From positions 558,001 to 622,000 of the forward strand of contig CANTAL010000137.1 of the NCBI GenBank assembly GCA_947650365.1: a stretch of DNA of 64,000 nt, given 5' to 3'. Below are positions 12,280 to 24,104 of the stretch, one piece after another (position 1 is the stretch's first letter; every line of letters starts with the position of its first letter). Position numbers and translations under genes: made by a program. Under the pieces are notes generated by a model. That model was not told the DNA's origin, ran no database searches, and saw only the letters and a program-made list of their open reading frames with translations. Origin of the DNA: Chamaelirium japonicum. Taxonomy: Eukaryota; Streptophyta; Magnoliopsida; Liliales; Melanthiaceae.

Positions 12280-13696
12280 CGTACGATCCATTCGAATTCA
12301 TTCACACGATCCATTCTAATTCATTCATACGATCCATTCTAATTCATTCATACAAACCATTCTAATTCTTTCGTAGGATCCATTCTAATTAATTCGTAGG
12401 ATCCATTCTAATTCATTCGTACAATCTATTCTATTTCATTCGTACGATCCATTCTTACTCATTCGTATGATCCATTCTAATTCATTCGGACGAATGTATC
12501 CATTCTAATTTATTCGTACGATCTATTCTAATTCATTCGTACGATCCATTCTAATTCATTCGTACGATCCATTCTAATTCATTCGTCCGATCCATTCTAA
12601 TTCATTCGCACGAATGTATCCATTCTAATTCATTCGTATGATCCATTCTAATTCATTCGTACGATCCATTCTAATTCATTCGTAAGATCCATTCTAATTT
12701 ATTCGCACGAATGTATCCATTCTAGTTCATTCCTACGATCCATTCTAATTCATTCGTACGATCCATTCTAATTCATTCACACGATCCATTCTAATTCATT
12801 CGTACGATCCAGTCTAATTCATTCATACGATCGATTCTAATTCATTCGTACGATCCATTCTAATTCATTCGCACAAATGTATCCATTCTAATTCATTCGT
12901 ACGATCCATTCTAATTCATTCGCATGATCCATTCTAATTCATTCGTACGATCCATTCTAATTCTTTCACACGATCCACTCTAATTCATTCATACGATCCA
13001 TTCTAATTCATTCGCACGATCCATTCTAATTCATTCGTACGATCCATTCTAATTCATTCTTACGATCCATTCTAATTCATTCGTACGATCCATTCTAATT
13101 CATTCGCACAAATGTATCCATTCTAATTCATTCGTACGATCCATTCTAATTCATTCGCACGATCCATTCTAATTTATTCGTACGATCCATTCTAATTCAT
13201 TCGCACGATCTGTTCTTATTCATTCGCACAATCCATTCTAATTCATTCGCACGAATGTATCCATTCTAATTCATTCGTACAATCCATTCTAATTCATTTG
13301 TACGATCCATTCTAATTCATTCGTACGATCCATTCTAATTAATTCGTATGATCCATTCTAATTCATTCGTACGATCCATTCTAATTCATTCATACAATCC
13401 ATTCTAATTCATTCGTACGATCCATTCTAATTCACTCATACGATCCATTCTAATACATTCATACAATCCATTCTAATTCATTTGCACGAATATATCCATT
13501 CTAATTCATTCGTACGATCCATTCTAATTCCTTCGTACGATCCATTCTAATTAATTCGTACGATCTATTCTAATTTATTCGTACGATCCGTTCTAATTCA
13601 TTCGTACGATCCGTTCTAATTCCTTCGTACGATCCATTCTAATTCATTCGTACGATCCATTCTAATTCATTCGTACAATCTATTCTAATTCATTCG
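12280..13696 (-). repeat. Satellite block, inverted
   Basis: The left junction GAATTCGTACGATCC with CCATTCGAATTC recurs at 24105 and 28352. Inverted 28-bp forms are spaced irregularly. It ends at CATTCGTACGAATGGATACATTC. Confidence 0.92.
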
Positions 13697-13902
13697 TACG
13701 AATGGATACATTCGTGTGAATGAATTAGAATGGATCGTACGAATGAGTAAGAATGGATCGTACGAATGAAATAGAATGGATTGCACGAATGAATTAGAAT
13801 GGATCGTACGAATGAATTAGAATGGATCGTGTGAAAGAATTAGAATGAATTGTATGAATGAATTAGAATGGATCGTACGAATGAATTAGAATGGATCGTA
13901 CT
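13697..13902 (+). repeat. Short direct block
   Basis: GTGTGAATG, GAGTAAG, GAAATAG, TTGCACG and GTGTGAAAG units appear in that order. The same order follows the same junction at 21943, 34757, 36076, 41869, 43188, 61437 and 62756. Confidence 0.92.
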
Positions 13903-15878
13903 AGGATCCATTCTAATTCATTCGTACAATCTATTCTATTTCATTCGTACGATCCATTCTTACTCATTCGTATGATCCATTCTAATTCATTCGGACGAAT
14001 GTATCCATATTAAATTTATTCGTACGATCCATTCTAATTCATTTGTACGATCCATTCTAATTCATTCGTACGATCCATTCTTACTCATTCGTATGATCCA
14101 TTCTAATTCATTCATACGATCCATTCTAATTCATTCGTATGATCGATTCTAATTCATTCGCACTATCCATTCTAATTCATTCGTACGATCCATTCTAATT
14201 CATTCGTATGATCCATTCTAATTTATTCGTTCAAATATATCCATTCTAATTCATTCGTACGATACATTCTAATTCATTCACACGATCCATTCTAATTCAT
14301 TCGCACGAATGTATCCATTCTAATTCATTTGCACGATCCATTCTAATTCATTCCTATGATCTATTCTAATTCATTCGTACGATCCATTCTAATTCATTCT
14401 AATTCATTCGTACGATCCATTCTACGATCCATTCTAATTCATTCGTATATTCCATTCTAATTCAATAGCACAATCCACTCTAATGAATTAGAATGGATCA
14501 TACGATCCAATCTAATTCATTCATACGATCCATTCTTACTCAGTCGTATGATCCATTCTAATTCAATCGTACGGTCCATTCTAATTCATTCGTACGATCC
14601 ATTCTAATTTCTTCGTACGATCCATTCTAATTCATTCGTACGATCCATTCTAATTCATTCGTACGATCCATTCTAATTCATTCGTACGATCCATTCTAAT
14701 TCCTTCGTACGATCCATTCTAATTCATTCGTACGATCCATTCTAATTCATTCGCACAATCTATTCTAATTCATTCGTACGATCCATTCTAATTCATTCGT
14801 ACGATCCATTCTAATTCATTCATACAATCCATTCTAATTTATTCGCACGAATGTATCCATTCTAATTCATTCGTACGATCCATTCTAATTCATTCGCACA
14901 ATCTATTCTAATTCATTCATACGATCCATTCTAATTCATTCGCACGAATGTATCCATTCTAATTCATTCATATGATCCATTCTACTTCATTCGTACTATC
15001 CGTTCTAATTCACTCATACGATCCATTCTAATTCATTCATACGATCCATTCTAATTCATTTGCACGAATATATCCATTCTAATTCATTTGTACGATCCAT
15101 TCTAATTCCTTCGTACGATCCATTCTAATTCCTTCGTACGATCCATTCTAATTCCTTCGTACGATCCATTCTATTTCATTCGTATGATCCATTCTAATTC
15201 CTTCGTACGATCCATTCTAATTTCTTCGTATCCATTCTAATTCACTCATACGATCCATTCTAATTCATTCGTACGATCCATTCTAATTCATTCATACAAT
15301 CCATTCTAATTCATTCGCACGAATGTATCCATTCTAATTCATTCGTACGATCAGTTCTAATTCATTCACAAAATCTATTCTAATTCATTCATACGATCCA
15401 TTCTAATTCATTCACACGAATGTATCCATTCTAATTCATTCATACGATCCATTCTAATTCATTCGTACGATCCATTCTAATTCACTCATATGATCCATTC
15501 TAATACATTCATACGATCCATTCTAATTTATTTGCACGAATATATCCATTCTAATTCATTCGTACGATCCATTCTAATTCCTTCGTACGATCCATTCTAA
15601 TTCATTCGTACGATCTATTCTAATTCATTCATACGATCCATTCTAATTCATTCGTACGATCCATTCTAATTCCTTCGTACGATCCATTCTAATTCATTCG
15701 TACGATCCATTCTAATTCATTCATACAATCCATTCTAATTCTTTCACACGATCCATTCTAATTCATTCGTACGATCCATTCTAATTCATTCGTGCAATCC
15801 ATTCTATTTCATTCGTACGATCCATTCTTACTCATTCGTACGATCCATTCTAATTCATTCACACGAATGTATCCATTC
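13903..15878 (-). repeat. Satellite block, inverted, with one direct monomer
   Basis: A single direct unit (AATGAATTAGAATGGATC, about 14484-14503) interrupts it, preceded by GTATATTCC near 14446. The same arrangement is seen at 57.4 kb. CCTTCG units cluster at 15100-15240. Confidence 0.91.
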
Positions 15879-16242
15879 ATACGAATGAATTAGAATAGAT
15901 TGTACGAATGAATTAGAATGGATCGTACGAATGAATTAGAATGGATCGTACGAAGGAATTAGAATGGATCGTACGAATGAGTTAGAATGGATCGTACGAA
16001 TGAATTAGAATAGATCGTACGAATGAATTAGAATGGATCGTACGAAGGAATTAGAATGGATCGTACGAATGAATTAGAATTGATATATTCGTGCAAATGA
16101 ATTAGAATGGATCGTATGAATGTATTAGATTGGATCGTATGAGTGAATTAGAATGGATTGTACGAATGAATTAGAATGGATCGTTTGATGGAATTAGAAT
16201 GGATACATTCGTGCGAATGAATTAGAATTGATCATACGAATG
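15879..16242 (+). repeat. Direct block carrying the LTR target site, left part
   Basis: Direct monomers resembling 9051-9420. The last unit, GATCATACGAATG, is cut by the LTR insertion. Confidence 0.93.
16238..16242. repeat. Left target site duplication GAATG
   Basis: GAATG lies directly before the LTR's TG. It matches the five bases directly after the LTR's CA. Five bases is the usual duplication length for LTR retrotransposon integration. GAATG is common in the satellite, but here it also keeps the monomer register. Confidence 0.85.
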
Positions 16243-16312
16243 TGTTGGGGGTAGCTGAAATCTGCCCTGGAGTTCGCACCTCCCCTCCGCGCTCACCAAA
16301 TCACCTTATCGA

Positions 16313-16376
16313 GGAGCGAGATCCACATTGGGCTGAAGGGGCTTTAGGCTAAAAGCTCGCTCAGGAGCTCGCCCAA
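16313..16376 (+). repeat. 64-bp direct duplication inside the LTR, copy 1
   Basis: It starts GGAGCGAG and ends GCCCAA. Copy 2 lies exactly 190 bp downstream. By eye 53 of 64 positions match with no gap, so the duplication is older than the insertion or has evolved fast. The last 22 bases are one unit of the 22-bp tandem repeat found further on. Confidence 0.8.
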
Positions 16377-16458
16377 TCTCGTGCAGGAATTCGCTGGAAA
16401 TGGCAGCGGGTGTTAGACCGTCATGCATACAAAGATACCGGTACCACAAACGCCCCTA

Positions 16459-16654
16459 GCTCGCGCAGGAGCTCGCCCAAGCTCGCGCAGGAGCTCGCTC
16501 AGGGAGCGAGCTCCGCGTTGGGCCAAAGGGGCCTTAGGCAAAGAGTTCGCTCAGGAGCTCGATCAAGCTCGCTCAGGAGCTCGCCCAAGCTAGCTCAGGA
16601 GCTCGCTCAAGCTCGCTCAGGAGCTTGCCCAAGCTCGCTCAGGAGCTCGCCCAA
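16459..16654 (+). repeat. 22-bp GAGCTC-rich tandem repeat in the LTR
   Basis: The unit is GCTCGCTCAGGAGCTCGC plus CCAA (22 bp). Units start at 16459, 16481, then 16545, 16567, 16589, 16611 and 16633, followed by a broken unit at 16655. The middle gap (16503-16544) is the non-repeat part of the 64-bp duplication. A lone unit lies at 16355-16376, with a degraded one after it. Each unit carries GAGCTC or a close derivative. Tandem repeats in U3 of plant LTRs often act as enhancers; whether these do is unknown. The repeat also yields an artificial open frame rich in Ser, Leu and Ala. Confidence 0.88.
16503..16566 (+). repeat. 64-bp direct duplication inside the LTR, copy 2
   Basis: This is the partner of 16313-16376, with 11 mismatches and no gaps. 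Most differences are transitions, many at CpG or TpG/CpA sites. It splits the 22-bp tandem tract: two 22-bp units precede it and further units follow it. Confidence 0.8.
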
Positions 16655-16896
16655 GCTCGCCAGAACTCTCCAGTTTATCGAAGAGGTCGCTCCCGCGGGG
16701 TCCGACTCTTGGTAGATATGGAAGAGAAAGCGGAGCAATGGAGGGCAAGCTCGCCCTGGCTTCCCACCGGAGGTCGCCCACAGTACCCGAAGACCTCCCA
16801 GACTTGAATATTCCAGAATAACCAGCTGGCAGCAACAAGAAAGATGCTCTCCACCACTCAAACCGCCTGGCAGGCTCGCCGTTGTGCAACTGAGAC

Positions 16897-16970
16897 TGAC
16901 TTGAGCGTCGGAGGGTCTGCGCTCCTAAGGGAGCCAGCCGTTCTCACGTCTTTTTCTTTGTCTTGCAGGT
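16897..16970 (+). other. Conserved 3' LTR motif and acceptor-like pyrimidine tract
   Basis: TGACTTGAGCGTCGGAGG (16897-16914) is followed by a pyrimidine-rich run ending TTGCAGGT (16963-16970). I recognise this pairing from the 3' part of LTRs of flowering-plant retrotransposons, from memory rather than a search. The TTTTTCTTTGTCTTGCAG stretch looks like a 3' splice acceptor, though function is not shown. It is the main clue to a plant host. Confidence 0.55.
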
Positions 16971-17005
16971 AGCCCACACGGACCAGCAAAAAAATCCCCC
17001 GAACA

Positions 17006-17010
17006 GAATG
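17006..17010. repeat. Right target site duplication GAATG
   Basis: This is the second copy of the five-base duplication. It is followed by AATTAGAATGG, so GATCATAC + GAATG + AATTAGAATGG is the pre-insertion monomer. Confidence 0.85.
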
Positions 17011-17588
17011 AATTAGAATGGATCATGCAAATGAATTAGAATGGATCGTACGAATGAATTAGAATGGATCGTACGAATGAACTAGAATGGATACATTCGT
17101 GCGAATGAATTAGAATGGATCGTACGAATGAATTTGAATGGATCTTACGAATGAATTAGAATGGATCGTACGAATGAATTAGAATGGATCGTACGAATGA
17201 ATTAGAATGGATACATTCGTGCGAATGAATTAGAATGGATCGGACGAATGAATTAGAATGGATCGTACGATTGAATTAGAATGGATCAAATGAATGAATT
17301 AGAATGGTTACATTCATGCGAATGAATTAAAATGGATCGTACGAATGGATTAGAATGGATCATACGAATGGATTAGAATGGATACATTCGAGCGAATGAA
17401 TTAGAATGGATCGTATGAATGAATTAGAATGGATCGTACGAATGGATTAGAATGGATCCTACGAATGGATTAGAATGGATACCTTTGTGCATATGAATTA
17501 GAATGGATCGTACAAATGAATTAGAATGGATCATATTAATGAATTAGAATGGATCGTACGAATGAATTAGAATGGATACATTCATGCA
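17006..17588 (+). repeat. Direct block, right of the LTR
   Basis: It resumes in exact register. It includes GATCAAATG followed by GGTTACATTCATGCG (17284), a pair repeated 785 bp later at 18069 and also near 27598, 37063, 44179 and 63745. TACCTTTGTGCATATG lies near 17485. Confidence 0.93.
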
Positions 17589-17707
17589 CGATCCATTCTA
17601 ATTCATTCGCACGAATGTATCCATTCTAATTCATTCGTACGATCCATTCTAATTCATATGCACAAAGGTATCCATTCTAATTCATTCGTACGATCCATTC
17701 TAATTCA
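17589..17707 (-). repeat. Short inverted block
   Basis: Five units including CATATGCACAAAGGTA at 17655-17670. It ends TAATTCA|GGATCGTACG, as at 2997 and 26497. Confidence 0.91.
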
Positions 17708-19367
17708 GGATCGTACGAATGAATTAGAATGGATACATTCGTGCGAATGAATTAGAATTGATCGTACGAATGAATTAGAATGGATCGTGCGAATGAATTA
17801 GAATGGATCGTACGAATGAATTAGATTGGATCGTACGAATGAACTAGAATGGATACATTCGTTGGAATGAATTAGAATGGATCGTACGAATGAATTAGAA
17901 TGGATCGTCCGAATGAATTAGAATGGATCTTACGAATGAATTAGAATGGATCGTACGAATGAATTAGAATGGATCGTACGAATGAATTAGAATAGATACA
18001 TTCGTGCGAATGAATTAGAATGGATCGGATGAATGAATTAGAATGGATCGTATGAATGAATTAGAATGGATCAAATGAATGAATTAGAATGGTTACATTC
18101 ATGCGAATGAATAAGAATGGATCGTACGAATGGATTAGAATGGATCGTACGAATGGATTAGAATGGATACATTCGAGCGAATGAATTAGAATGGATCGTA
18201 CGAGTGAATTAGAATGGATCGTACGAAGGGATTAGAATGGATCCTATGAATGGATTAGAATGTATACCTTTGTGCATATGAATTAGAATGGATCATACTA
18301 ATGAATTAGAATGGATCATATTAATGAATTAGAATGGATCGTACGAATGAATTAGAATAGATACATTCGTGCGAATGAATTAGAATGGATCGTGCGAATC
18401 AATTAGACTGGATCGTGCGAATGAATAAGAATAGATCATACGAATGAATTAGAATGGATCGTACGAATTAATTAGAATGGATACATTCATGCGAATGAAT
18501 TAGAATGGATTGAATGAATGAATTAGAATGGATCGTACGAATGAATTAGAATGGATCATACGAATTAATTAGAATGGATCATACGAATGAATTAGAATGG
18601 ATCGTACGAATGAATTATAATGGATCGTACGAATGAATTAAAATGGATACATTCGTGCGAATGAATTAGAATGGATTGTGCGAATGAATAAGAACAGATC
18701 GTGCGAATGAATTAGAATGGATCGTACGAATAAATTAGAATGGATCGTGCAAATGAATTAGAATGGATCGTACGAATGAATTAGAATGGATACATTTGTG
18801 CGAGTGAATTAGAATGGATCGTACGAATGAATTAGAATGGATCGTATGAATGAATTAGAATGGATCGTACGAATGAATTAGAATGGTTCGTGCGAATAAA
18901 TTAGAGTGGATCGTACGAATGAATTAGAATGGATCGTACGAATGAACAGGAATGGATACATTCGTGCGAATGAATTAGAATGGATCATATGAATGAATTA
19001 GAATGGATCGTACGAATGAATTAGAATGGATACATTCGTGCGAATGAATTAGAATGGATCGGACGAATGAATTAGAATGGATCGTACGAATGAATTAGAA
19101 TGGATCGTACGAATGAATTAGAATGGATCGTACGAATAAATTAGAATGGATACATTCGTCCGAATGAATTAGAATGGATCATACGAATGAGTAAGAATGG
19201 ATCGTACGAATGAAATAGAATAGATTGTACGAATGAATTAGAATGGATCCTATGAATGAATTAGAATGGATCGTGTGAAAGAATTAGAATGGATTGTATG
19301 AATGAATTAGAATGGATCGTATGAATGAATTAGAATGGATCGTGCGAATGAATTCGAATGGATCATA
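17708..19367 (+). repeat. Satellite block, direct
   Basis: The left half repeats the order of 17040-17580, so an imperfect tandem duplication of about 785 bp spans the short inverted block. The right end repeats the 711-930 module. Confidence 0.92.
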
Positions 19368-21942
19368 CGAATTCATTCTAATTCATTCATACAATCCATT
19401 CTAATTCTTTCACACGATCCATTCTAATTCATTCGTACGTTCCATTCTAATTCATTAGCACGATCCATGCTAATTCATTCGTTCGATCAATTCTAATTCA
19501 TTAGCACGATCCATTCTAATTCATTTGTACGATCCATTCTAATTCATTCGCACGATCCATTCTAATTCATTCATAGGATCCATTCTAATTCATTCATACG
19601 ATCTATTCTAATTCTTTCGCACAAATGTATCCATTCTAATTCATTCGCACGAATGTATCCATTCTAATTCATTAGTATGATCCATTCTAATTCATTCGTA
19701 CGATCCATTCTAATTCATTCGTACGATCCATTCTAATTCATTCATACGATCCATTCTAATTCATTCATACAATCCATTCTAATTCTTTCACACGATCCAT
19801 TCTAATTCATTCGTACGATCCATTCTAATTCATTCGCACAATCCATTCTATTTCATTCGTACGATCCATTCTTACTCTGTTGTACGATCCATTCTAATTC
19901 ATTCGCACGAATGTATCCATTCTAATTCATTCGTACAATCCATTCTATTTCATTCGTATGATCCATTCTTACTCATTCGTATGATCCATTCTAATTCATT
20001 CGCACGAATGTATCCATTCTAAATCATTCGTATGATCCATTCTAATACATTCGTACGATCCATTCTAAATCATTCGTACAATCCATTCTATTTCATTCGT
20101 ATGATCAATTCTAATTCATTAGCACGATCCATTCTAATTCATTCGTACGATCCATTCAAATTCATTCGCACGATCCATTCTAATTCATTCGTACAATCCA
20201 TTCTATTTCATTCGTACGATCCTTTCTTACTCATTCGTATGATCCATTCTAATTCATTCGCACGAATGTATCCATTCTAATCCATTCGTACGATCCATTC
20301 TAATCCATTCGTCCGATCCATTCTAATTCATTCGCATGAATATAACCATTCTAATTTATTCATTTGATCCATTCTAATTCATTCGTACGATCCATTCTAA
20401 TTCATTCGTCCGATCCATTCTAATTCATTCGCACGAATGTATCCATTCTAAACCATTCATACGATCCATTCTAATTTATTCGTACAATCTATTCTAATTC
20501 ATTCATAAGATCCATTCTAATTCATTCGTACGATCCATTCTAATTCATTCGTACGATCCATTCTAATTCATTCGCACGAATGTATCCATTCTAGTTCATT
20601 CGTACGATCCATTCTAATTCATTCGTACGATCCATTCTAATTCATTCGCACGATCCATTCTAATTCATTCGTATGATCCATTCTAATTCATTCGCACGAA
20701 TGTTTCCATTCTAATTCATTCGTACATACGATCCATTCTAATTCATTCGCACGAATGCATCCATTCTAATTCATTTGTATAATCCATTCTATTTCATTCG
20801 TACGATCCATTCTTACTCATTCGTATGATCTATTCTAATTCATTCGCACGAATGTATCCATTCTAATTCATTCGTACGATCCATTCTAATTCATTCGCAC
20901 TATCCATTCTAATTCATTCATACGATCCATTCTAATTCATTTGTATGATCCATTCTAATTTATTCGTTCAAATATATCCATTCTAATTCATTCGTTCGAT
21001 CCATTCTAATTCATTCGCACGATCCATTCTAATTCATTCGCACGAATGTATCCATTCTAATTCATTTGCACGATCCATTCTAATTCATTCCTATGATCTA
21101 TTCTAATTCATTCATACGATCCATTCTAATTCAATCGCTCGAATGTATCCATTCTAATTCATTCGTACGATCCATTCTAATTCGTTCATATGATCTATTC
21201 TAATTCGTTCGTACGATCCATTGTAATTCGTTTGTACGATCCATTCTAATTCATTCGTATGATCCATTCTAATTCATTCCTACGATCTATTCTAATTCAT
21301 TCGCTCGAATATATCCATTCTAATTCATTCATTCGATCCATTCTAATTCATTCGCACGATCCATTCTAATTCATTCGTATGATCCATTCTAATCCATTCG
21401 TACGATCCATTCTAATTCATTCGTACGATCCATTCTAATTCATTCGTACGATACATTCTAATTCATTCGCACAAATATATCCATTCTAGTTCATTCATAC
21501 GATCCATTCTAATTCATTCGTACGATCCATTCTAATTCATTCACACGATCCATTCTAATTCATTCGTATGATCCATTCTAATTCATTCATACGATCCATT
21601 CTAATTCATTCGTACGATCCATTCTAATTCATTCATACAATCCATTCTAATTCATTCGTACGATCCATTCTAATTCACTTATACGATCCACTCTAATACA
21701 TTCATACGATCCATTCTAATTCATTTGCAGGAATATATCCATTCTAATTCATTCGTACGATCCATTCTAATTCCTTCGTACGATCCATTCTAATTCATTC
21801 GTAAGATCTATTCTAACTCATTCGTACGATCCATTCTAATTCATTCATACGATCCATTCTAATTCCTTCGTACGATCCATTCTAATTCATTCGTACGATC
21901 CATTCTAATTCATTCATACAATCTATTCTAATTCATTCGTAC
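19368..21942 (-). repeat. Satellite block, inverted
   Basis: A long inverted block starting with the 931-type junction and CGTTCC at 19438. An open frame at 20032-20280 is a chance product of the repeat. Confidence 0.93.
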
Positions 21943-23044
21943 GAAAGGATACATTCGTGTGAATGAATTAGAATGGATAATACGAATGAGTAAGAATGGA
22001 TCGTACGAATGAAATAGAATGGATTGCACGAATGAATTAGAATGGATCGTATGAATGAATTAGAATGGATCGTGTGAGAGAATTAGAATGGATTGTATGA
22101 ATGAATTAGAATAGATCGTACGAATGAATTAGAATGGATACATTTGTGCGAATGAATTAGAATGGATCATACGAATGAATTAGAATGGATCGTACGAATG
22201 AATAAGAATGGATCGTACGAATTAATTAGAATGGATCATACGAATGAACTAGAATGGATACATTCGTGCGAATGAATTAGAATGGATTGTATGAATAAAT
22301 TAGAATGGATCGTATGAATGAATTAGAATGGATCGTATGAGTGAATTAGAATGGATACGAAGGAATTAGAATGGATCGTACGAAGGAATTAGAATGGATC
22401 ATACGAATGAAATAGAATGGATCGTACGAAGGAATTAGAATGGATCGTACGAAGGAATTAGAATGGATCGTACGAATGAATTAGAATGGATATATTCGTG
22501 CAAATGAATTAGAATGGATGGTATGAATGAATTAGAATGGATCGTATGAGTGAATTAGAACGGATAGTACGAATGAAGTAGAATGGATCGTATGAATGAA
22601 TTAGAATGGATGCATTCGTGCGAATGAATTAGAATGGATCGCATGAATGAATTAGAATAGATTGTGCGAATGAATTAGAATGGATCGTACGAATAAATTA
22701 GAATGGATACATTCGTGCGAATAAATTAGAATGGATCGGACGAATAAAATAGAATGGATCGTACGAATGAATTAGAATGGATCGTACGAATGAATTAGAA
22801 TGGATCGTACGAATAAATTAGAATGGATACATTCGTCCGAATGAATTAGAATGGATCATACGAATGAGTAAGAATGGATCGTACGAATGAAATAGAATAG
22901 ATTGTACGAATGAATTAGAATGGATCCTACGAATGAATTAGAATGGATCGTGTGAAAGAATTAGAATGGATTGTATGAATGAATTAGAAAGGATCGTATG
23001 AATGAATTAGAATGTATCGTGCGAATGAATTCGAATGGATCGTA
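21943..23044 (+). repeat. Satellite block, direct
   Basis: It starts GTACGAAAGGATACATTC, a one-base variant of the 13697 junction. It holds GAAGGAATTAG units and two GAGTAAG/GAAATAG cassettes and runs into a 931-type junction. Confidence 0.92.
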
Positions 23045-23350
23045 CGAATTCATTCTAATTAATTCATACAATCCATTCTAATTCTTTCACTCGATCTATT
23101 CTAATTCATTCGTAGGATCCATTCTAATTCATTCGTACAATCTATTCTATTTCATTCGTACGATCCATTCTTACTTATTCGTATGATCCATTCTAATTTA
23201 TTCGGACGAATGTATCCATTCTAATTCATTCGTACGATCCATTCCAATTCATTCGTACGATCTATTCTAATTCATTCGTACAATCCATTCTAATTCTTTC
23301 ACACGATCCATTCTAATTCATTCGTAGGATCCATTCTAATTCATTCGACC
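23045..23350 (-). repeat. Short inverted block
   Basis: A 931-type left junction followed by GTAGGATCC and GGACGAATGTATCC units as in 12380-12500. It ends at TTCGACC next to AATGAGTAAG. Confidence 0.9.
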
Positions 23351-24104
23351 AATGAGTAAGAATGGATCGTACGAATGAAATAGAATGGATTGTACGAATG
23401 ATTTAGAATGGATACATTCGTGCGAATGAATTAGAATGGATTGTGCGAATGAATTAGAATGGATCGTACGAACGAATTAGAATGGATCGTGTGAAAGAAT
23501 TAGAATGGATTGTATGAATGAATTAGAATAGATTGTATGAATGAATTAGAATGGATCGTACGAAGGAATTAGAATTGATCGTATGAATGAATTAGAATGG
23601 ATCGTACGAATGAATTAGAATAGATCGTACGAATGAATAAGAATGGATCGTACGAATGAATTAGAATGGATCGTGTGAAAGAATTAGAATGGATCGTACG
23701 AATGAATTAGAATGGATCGTGCGAATGAATTAGAATGGATCGTACGAATGAATTAGAATGGATCGTGCTAATGAAATAGAATGGATTAGAATGGATCGTA
23801 CGAATGAATTAGAATGGATACATTCATGCGAATGAATTTGAATGGATACATTCGTGCAAAAGAATTTGAATAGATCGTATGAATGAATTAGAATGGATCC
23901 TATGAATGAATTAGAATAGATTGTGCGAATGAATTAGAATGGATCATACGAATGAATTAGAATGGATCACGCTAATGAATTAGAATTGATCGAACGAATG
24001 AATTAGCATGGATCGTGCTAATGAATTAGAATGGAACGTACGAATGAATTAGAATGGATCGTGTGAAAGAATTAGAATGGATTGTATGAATGAATTAGAA
24101 TAAA
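23351..24104 (+). repeat. Satellite block, direct
   Basis: It opens inside a GAGTAAG unit, followed by GAAATAG, which shows the break fell within the cassette. The right part (GTGCTAATG, GATCGAACG, GAACGTACG, GTGTGAAAG) parallels 12130-12280 and 28190-28350. Confidence 0.91.

Larger units (their letters stand above)
1..16242. repeat. 23/28-bp satellite array, left of the LTR insertion
   Basis: The whole stretch is made of monomers with the 16-base core GAATGAATTAGAATGG followed by ATCGTAC (23 bp), mixed with a 28-bp form that has ATACATTCGTGC instead of ATCGTAC. Near the left edge the 28-bp forms start at 98, 333, 591 and 711, giving gaps of 235, 258 and 120 bp, each 28 + 23n. Common variants are core changes (GAGTAAG, GAAATAG, GAAAGAATTAG, GAACTAG) and changes in the CGTACG box. 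The two 10-base parts GAATGAATTA and GAATGGATCG resemble each other, so the monomer may itself descend from a shorter GAATG-based repeat (inference). I see no gene, RNA gene or transposon in this part. Individual orientation blocks are listed separately. Confidence 0.97.
16243..17005. mobile_element. Solo LTR of a plant LTR retrotransposon (763 bp)
   Basis: A GC-rich block interrupts the A/T-rich satellite. It begins TGTTGGGGG and ends CCCCCGAACA, so it has the TG...CA ends of an LTR within a short near-perfect inverted terminal repeat (TGTTGGGGG against TGTTCGGGGG). GAATG directly flanks both ends, and deleting the block plus one GAATG rebuilds a normal monomer. There is only one such block, with no primer binding site, gag-pol or second LTR beside it, so this is a solo LTR, probably left by recombination between two LTRs. 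Inside are a 64-bp direct duplication, a 22-bp tandem repeat and a conserved 3' motif. Strand is unknown: TG...CA ends are symmetric. The motif and the acceptor-like tract read on the + strand, which suggests + orientation. Assignment to Ty3/gypsy is inference; a non-autonomous LTR element (TRIM or LARD type) is possible. I found no clear TATA box or AATAAA signal. Confidence 0.86.

Noticed and set aside
16410..16715. Open frame of 101 codons on the + strand and overlapping frames on both strands in the LTR
   Set aside because: The frame is created by the 22-bp GC-rich tandem repeat (SSPKLAQELAQ-type residues). It lies wholly in an LTR and shows no domain. The frames at 16607-16889 overlap each other and are equally unsupported.
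16243..17005. DNA transposon or MITE with inverted ends
   Set aside because: The inverted match is only about 10 bases and the ends are TG...CA with a 5-bp target duplication, which fits an LTR better than hAT (8 bp), Mutator (about 9 bp) or CACTA (3 bp).
16243..17005. Complete retrotransposon or tRNA primer binding site
   Set aside because: Satellite resumes directly after the CA end, so there is no internal region.
20032..20280. 82-codon open frame on the + strand
   Set aside because: Satellite-derived; it lies in an inverted block, where the + strand has few stops.
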